Assembly: GCA_948852945.1 (NCBI GenBank)
Contig: CAQPBJ010000026.1
Span: 1-15,472, forward strand
Reading direction: 5' to 3'
Source: an uncultured Clostridia bacterium
GTDB lineage: Bacteria > Bacillota > Clostridia > TANB77 > CAG-508
DNA length: 15,472 nt
The translations under genes were made by a program, and so were the position numbers. Positions 12,642 to 15,472 of the stretch are shown here, one piece after another. Position 1 is the stretch's first letter; each line of letters opens with the position of its first letter. The notes below the pieces were generated by a model that worked only from the letters and a program-made list of their open reading frames with translations, was not told the origin of the DNA and ran no database searches.

Positions 12642-13556
12642 ATGTATGAGATTATAGTAATTATTATTGGATTTATATTCTTAATAAAAGGTGCTGATTT
12701 TTTAATTAGTGGCGCAGAGGCTATTGCTAGAAAATTAAAAGTTTCAGACTTTATTATAGGACTGCTTTTAGTAGCAGTAGGAACATCTTTTCCAGAAATG
12801 ATAGTAAGTATAGAAGCAGCTAGTAAGGGACACGACAGCCTACTAGTAGGAAACATATTAGGAAGTTGTATATACAATTTATTATTAATTTTAGGAATAA
12901 TATTAATAATCAAACCAATTAAATTAGAACATAAGCCTAGTGGCAACCTTTTAATATTATTGATGTCTATGCTATTAGTAGCAATAATAGGAAATATAAA
13001 TAATCAAATAAGCAGAATAGAAGGAATATTATTAATATTAGTATTTATTATATTTTTACTTTCGATATTTTCCGACTACAAAGATAATAACAAACGAGAA
13101 ATTAAATATAGTACGGTCAAATCAATGTTTTTAGTGATATTAGGAATAGTATTATTAAAATATGGTGGCAATTTTGTAGTAGACAATAGTATAAAATTAG
13201 CAAGAAGATTTAATATATCAGAAACTATAATAGGAACTACAATAATAGCAATAGGAACATCACTACCAGAACTAGTAACATCAATAATAGCAATAAAAAA
13301 AGAATCAACAAGTATAGCAATTGGAAATATAATTGGATCAAATATATTCAACATATTATTAGTTTTAGGCACAACAAGTATTATGTACCCAATAGAGTTT
13401 TCAAACGACTATAATATATATCTAATCTTATTAATAACTGCGACTTTAATAATATATTTATACTATATGTTAAGTAATAAAAAAGAAGCGGGACACAAAG
13501 AGGGATTAATATTAATAGCAACTTTTATACTATATAACATACTATTAATAAAATAG
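12642..13556 (+). CDS. CaCA-family cation/Ca2+ exchanger (YrbG-like)
   Basis: 304 residues from ATG 12642; a longer in-frame start at 12588 lies inside the hairpin and has no good ribosome binding site. It is an integral membrane protein with about 10 hydrophobic segments in two inverted halves. Both alpha-repeats are present: VGTSFPEM (46-53) with GNILGSCIYN (70-79), and GTSLPELVTS (205-214) with GNIIGSNIFN (228-237). E52 and E210 are the expected ion-binding acidic residues. A charged loop (DYKDNNKREIKY, 145-156) splits the halves. The family exchanges Ca2+ for Na+ or H+ across the cytoplasmic membrane. The second repeat is closer to the family pattern than the first, which has SCIYN for SNIFN. 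Confidence 0.9.
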   Translation: MYEIIVIIIGFIFLIKGADFLISGAEAIARKLKVSDFIIGLLLVAVGTSFPEMIVSIEAASKGHDSLLVGNILGSCIYNLLLILGIILIIKPIKLEHKPSGNLLILLMSMLLVAIIGNINNQISRIEGILLILVFIIFLLSIFSDYKDNNKREIKYSTVKSMFLVILGIVLLKYGGNFVVDNSIKLARRFNISETIIGTTIIAIGTSLPELVTSIIAIKKESTSIAIGNIIGSNIFNILLVLGTTSIMYPIEFSNDYNIYLILLITATLIIYLYYMLSNKKEAGHKEGLILIATFILYNILLIK

Positions 13557-13557
13557 T

Positions 13558-13586
13558 TTGCAAAACAGATAAATGTATGATAAAAT
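13558..13586 (+). promoter_or_regulatory. Promoter for the 13640 gene
   Basis: -35 TTGCAA (13558-13563), 17-bp spacer, -10 TAAAAT (13581-13586) with extended-10 TGA (13578-13580). It begins 2 nt after the exchanger's stop codon, so the small gene does not depend on the exchanger's transcript. Confidence 0.6.
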
Positions 13587-13639
13587 AACGCAAATTTGTA
13601 ACTTATTAACGTACCTTTTACCTTTAAGGGGGAAAGATC

Positions 13640-14029
13640 ATGAAAAGCTATAATTTAGAAAACGTATGGATATGTGAATTATCATTCGTGTACAGGCGGG
13701 AAAAAGATAATATACTGAATCTGTACGAAAGCAACTCAAAGTGTGTGCTTATAATGAAAGATGAGTGGTGTTTAAGTAGCAATATAGTTAATATTAAAGG
13801 ACACGACCATTTATCAGAACAAAGGGTATATTTCGATATTGAAGGAAACGAATACTATCACGGCACGCAAAAGGCGATTTTCAACGAATCAGATATTGGA
13901 AAGATATTTGTAAGCGAAAGAAAGCCAGTGCCCCAAAACATTCTAACCGACGAAGAAAAAGAAACCCAAAAAATCTCAGCAGACAGAATTGAGGAGCTAA
14001 ACAGGAGGTTGCAGTTTCATGACTGCTAA
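13640..14029 (+). CDS. Small hypothetical protein, compositionally foreign
   Basis: 129 residues; I do not recognise the family. The N-terminal two-thirds look like a small mixed beta fold (WICELSFVYR, KCVLIMKDEWCL, RVYFDIEGNEYYHG), followed by a charged helical tail (EEKETQKISADRIEELNRRL). No signal peptide or membrane segment. The start has AAGGGGG at 13626-13632, 7 nt before the ATG. The DNA is richer in G+C than neighbours (for example CAGGCGGG and CACGGCACGC), like the 10805 gene, which suggests transfer. The 3' end contains AGGAGG and a second ATG overlapping this stop, as in tightly packed operons of conjugative elements, so it may be a fragment of a longer cluster. That origin is inferred. 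Confidence 0.7.
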   Translation: MKSYNLENVWICELSFVYRREKDNILNLYESNSKCVLIMKDEWCLSSNIVNIKGHDHLSEQRVYFDIEGNEYYHGTQKAIFNESDIGKIFVSERKPVPQNILTDEEKETQKISADRIEELNRRLQFHDC

Positions 14030-14063
14030 AGGTAAAAAAGCCGAGGAGAAATCCTCGGCTTGA
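14019..14063 (+). CDS. 14-codon overlapping ORF, possible start of a lost downstream gene
   Basis: ATG 14019 overlaps the end of the 13640 gene and is preceded by a strong AGGAGG (14003-14008) at 10-nt spacing. The product would be MTAKGKKAEEKSSA. The last nine codons are exactly the perfect hairpin 14038-14061, so the peptide ends inside a terminator. Either it is a decoy of the terminator, or it is the first codons of the next gene of a mobile-element operon, cut off at the junction with host DNA. Expression is unproven. Confidence 0.35.
   Translation: MTAKGKKAEEKSSA
14032..14061 (-). terminator. Rho-independent terminator of the DUF1836 gene
   Basis: A perfect 10-bp stem (AAGCCGAGGA 14038-14047 / TCCTCGGCTT 14052-14061) with the 4-nt loop GAAA. 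On the minus strand it is followed by TTTTTT (plus positions 14039-14034), so it terminates the DUF1836 gene, whose stop is 16 nt away. On the plus strand the T-run is short, so it may stop the 13640 transcript less well. Confidence 0.85.
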
Positions 14064-14077
14064 TTACGTTATATAAT

Positions 14078-14599
14078 TTATTTTTCAGATAAAAATTTTT
14101 CAACATATAATTTATTTGCAAATGATAAAACAACACTTTTTAATAATTTATGTTCAATAGAGATATTAGTAGAAATTTCATAATTGTCCCCATTAAAAAC
14201 AGCCATAACAGCATTTTCTAATTCACAAGCAAACTGATCATATGCAGAAATTAATTTTGTAGTATTTCCAGCAAAAGATATTAAATTAGATATATCATTA
14301 ATACTATAAACTTGTTTTAAAGTACAAATAACAAATAATAAAGCAATATGATCTTTTCTGTATTTTTTCTTTACAGGTGCATGTATAACTTGTTGTTTTA
14401 CATAATTATTAATCATAGTCTTAGTAATAACAGGATTTTCACTCGAACCTATATAAGGATTTAAATATTTTTCTATGTAAGTTACAAGCTGATCTGAATA
14501 TATATCTATATTAGGAAGCTCATTCCATCTAGGAATATGAAAATTTGTTATTTTTTTCTCTTTAAAATATTTTTTATTATCCGTTTTTCCCATAAACAC
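14078..14599 (-). CDS. DUF1836 family protein, probable HTH regulator
   Basis: 173 residues from a GTG at 14599 (AGGA at 6-nt spacing); an ATG at 14593 would give 171 residues with a 12-nt spacing. The family signatures are present: LPNIDIYSDQLVTYIEKYL (28-46), ITKTMINNYVKQQ (58-70), a helix-turn-helix-like segment whose N-N-Y-V-K part is the most conserved, and KKYRKDHIALLFVICTLKQV (78-97). DUF1836 proteins are thought to be DNA-binding regulators related in layout to MerR-type HTH proteins, but targets are not established. It is divergent from the acyl-CoA synthetase gene with overlapping promoters, so control of itself and that gene is a fair inference. Confidence 0.8.
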   Translation of the reverse strand: MFMGKTDNKKYFKEKKITNFHIPRWNELPNIDIYSDQLVTYIEKYLNPYIGSSENPVITKTMINNYVKQQVIHAPVKKKYRKDHIALLFVICTLKQVYSINDISNLISFAGNTTKLISAYDQFACELENAVMAVFNGDNYEISTNISIEHKLLKSVVLSFANKLYVEKFLSEK

Positions 14600-14616
14600 T
14601 CACTTTCCTAGATAAT

Positions 14617-14645
14617 ATGATACCACATGGTCATGTTTTAGTCAA
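14617..14645 (-). promoter_or_regulatory. Promoter of the DUF1836 gene
   Basis: On the minus strand: -35 TTGACT (14645-14640), 17-bp spacer, -10 TATCAT (14622-14617) with extended-10 TGG. The leader to the GTG at 14599 is very short (about 10 nt). Confidence 0.6.
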
Positions 14646-14658
14646 CAAATTGACATGT
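14625..14658. promoter_or_regulatory. Operator-like dyads between the divergent genes
   Basis: ACATG-GT-CATGT (14625-14636) lies in the spacer of the minus promoter, GTCAA-CAAA-TTGAC (14641-14654) joins both -35 elements, and a further ACATGT lies at 14653-14658 next to the plus -35. The repeated (T)GAC(C)ATGT half-site on both sides fits one regulator controlling both genes. The symmetry is seen directly; binding is inferred. Confidence 0.5.
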
Positions 14659-14678
14659 TACTTAATATATGATAATCT
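14650..14678 (+). promoter_or_regulatory. Promoter of the acyl-CoA synthetase gene
   Basis: -35 TTGACA (14650-14655), 17-bp spacer, -10 TAATCT (14673-14678) with extended-10 TGA (14670-14672). It is back to back with the DUF1836 promoter; the two -35 boxes are 4 nt apart. Confidence 0.6.
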
Positions 14679-14709
14679 AGTAACGAATACTAGATAGAAG
14701 GAGAATTGT

Positions 14710-15472
14710 ATGATAGATAAAAGAATGGAGTTATACAATGCTAAAGAGTTTGGAAACATTAGAGAAATAATAAAAAATGCAGTAAAAGAATATCCAGATA
14801 ATAATGCATTTATTTTAAAAGAAACAAATGGAAAAGATGTAGAATATAAAAATATAACATATAAACAAATGGATAAACAAATTGATTGTTTAGGAACATC
14901 ACTAGTATCAAAAGGATTAAAAGGAAAAAGAATAGCAGTAATAGGTAAAAACTGTTATGAATGGGTAATATCATATTTAGCAGTATTAAATGGAACTGGA
15001 ATAGTAGTTCCGCTAGATAAAGGTTTACCAGAAAATGAGATAGAAAGTTCATTAATAAGAAGTTCTGCAGAAGCAATAATTTTCGAAGACGACTATATGG
15101 ATATGATAAAAAATATAAAATCAAAAAAACAAACTAAAGTAACAGAATTTATCTGCATGAATAAACAAAATGAATTTAAAGACATCTATACACTAATAGA
15201 TGAAGGAGAAAAATTATTAAAGCAAGGAAATAAAGAATTTATAGATGCTGAAATAAAAAATGAAAAAATGTCAATATTATTATTTACATCAGGAACAACA
15301 TCAGCAGCAAAAGCAGTAATGCTATCACATAAAAATATAGCTTCAAACATATATTCAATGACAAAATGTGAAGATATAAGAAGCACAGACACTAATATTG
15401 CGTTCTTGCCATTTCACCATACATTTGGATCAACGGGAATATTAATGTTTTTATCAAGAGGAGCAACAAATG
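14710..15472 (+). CDS. AMP-binding acyl-CoA synthetase/ligase, N-terminal part (cut by window end)
   Basis: 254 residues are visible; the gene continues past the window with no stop. AAGGAG at 14698-14703 is 6 nt before the ATG. This is the large N-terminal domain of an adenylate-forming enzyme: ITYKQMDKQID (49-59), the central GKNCYEWVISYLAVLNGTGI (79-98), the P-loop LLFTSGTTSAAKAVMLSH (190-207) and AFLPFHHTFG (231-240). The P-loop reads TSGTTSAAKAV where the family usually has TSGTTGxPKGV, so a Gly is replaced by Ser. By layout it is closest to long-chain fatty acyl-CoA synthetases (ATP + fatty acid + CoA), but other acyl substrates are possible. It is probably controlled by the divergent DUF1836 protein. 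Confidence 0.85.
   Translation, partial: MIDKRMELYNAKEFGNIREIIKNAVKEYPDNNAFILKETNGKDVEYKNITYKQMDKQIDCLGTSLVSKGLKGKRIAVIGKNCYEWVISYLAVLNGTGIVVPLDKGLPENEIESSLIRSSAEAIIFEDDYMDMIKNIKSKKQTKVTEFICMNKQNEFKDIYTLIDEGEKLLKQGNKEFIDAEIKNEKMSILLFTSGTTSAAKAVMLSHKNIASNIYSMTKCEDIRSTDTNIAFLPFHHTFGSTGILMFLSRGATN

Noticed and set aside
12581..12946. 121-codon minus-strand ORF opposite the exchanger start
   Set aside because: Hydrophobic antisense of a membrane protein; no ribosome binding site or recognisable domain.
14038..14061. Strong plus-strand terminator of the 13640 gene
   Set aside because: On the plus strand the stem is followed by TTGATTACG, without a T-run; the T-run is on the minus strand.
14810..15124. 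104-codon Leu/Phe-rich minus-strand ORF
   Set aside because: It is antisense to the acyl-CoA synthetase; the Leu/Phe richness is the complement of Lys/Glu codons.
1..15472. CRISPR array, transposase, integrase, toxin-antitoxin or restriction genes
   Set aside because: No spaced direct repeats and no such protein signatures were found on either strand.

Overview
The window looks like chromosome from a low-GC Bacillota, most likely a Clostridia-type anaerobe. Evidence: strongly AT-rich coding sequence, heavy use of AGA/ATA/AAA codons, AGGAG-type ribosome binding sites, and families such as DUF1836, DUF2000, the long MmcQ/YjbR form, a single-domain YqfO/CutA-like protein and a ThyX-type thymidylate synthase. 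TGA, TAA and TAG all end genes, so the code is standard. The species cannot be named from this sequence alone.

Layout. (1) 1-450: the 3' end of an rRNA operon (23S tail, 5S, tRNA-Asn) closed by a strong terminator. (2) 539-3780: a plus-strand operon of small metabolic and repair-type proteins: an MBL-fold hydrolase, a DUF2000 protein, an MmcQ/YjbR-MGMT fusion broken by one in-frame TAG, a YqfO-like protein and a HAD phosphatase. It ends at a bidirectional terminator. (3) 3784-5211, minus: a double-length ThyX-like protein with its own promoter. (4) 5398-5577: a second, identical tRNA-Asn with its own promoter and a copy of the first tRNA's terminator. (5) 5627-10556: a six-gene operon (cupin, HD-like helical protein, PepD-type dipeptidase, aldo/keto reductase, alpha/beta hydrolase, SDR oxidoreductase). 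(6) 10556-11166: a run of three strong hairpins, then a compositionally foreign 102-codon gene with its own promoter and terminator. (7) 11194-13556: an HD-domain protein behind a perfect sigma-A promoter carrying a dyad, then a CaCA-type cation exchanger whose start codon abuts a terminator-like hairpin. (8) 13558-14063: a second foreign-looking small gene with its own promoter, overlapped by a 14-codon ORF. (9) 14078-15472: a DUF1836 regulator divergent from an acyl-CoA synthetase/ligase cut by the window end, with overlapping promoters and dyads between them.

Most genes are ordinary housekeeping or small-molecule metabolism. No CRISPR array, transposase, integrase or recognisable defence system was seen. 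The points most worth a second look are: the Trp-to-TAG lesion in the repair-type fusion gene; the tandem ThyX whose two halves keep complementary parts of the signature motif; the hairpin cluster beside a foreign gene; the attenuator-like hairpin that covers the exchanger's ribosome binding site; and the duplicated tRNA-Asn-terminator unit flanking 5 kb.
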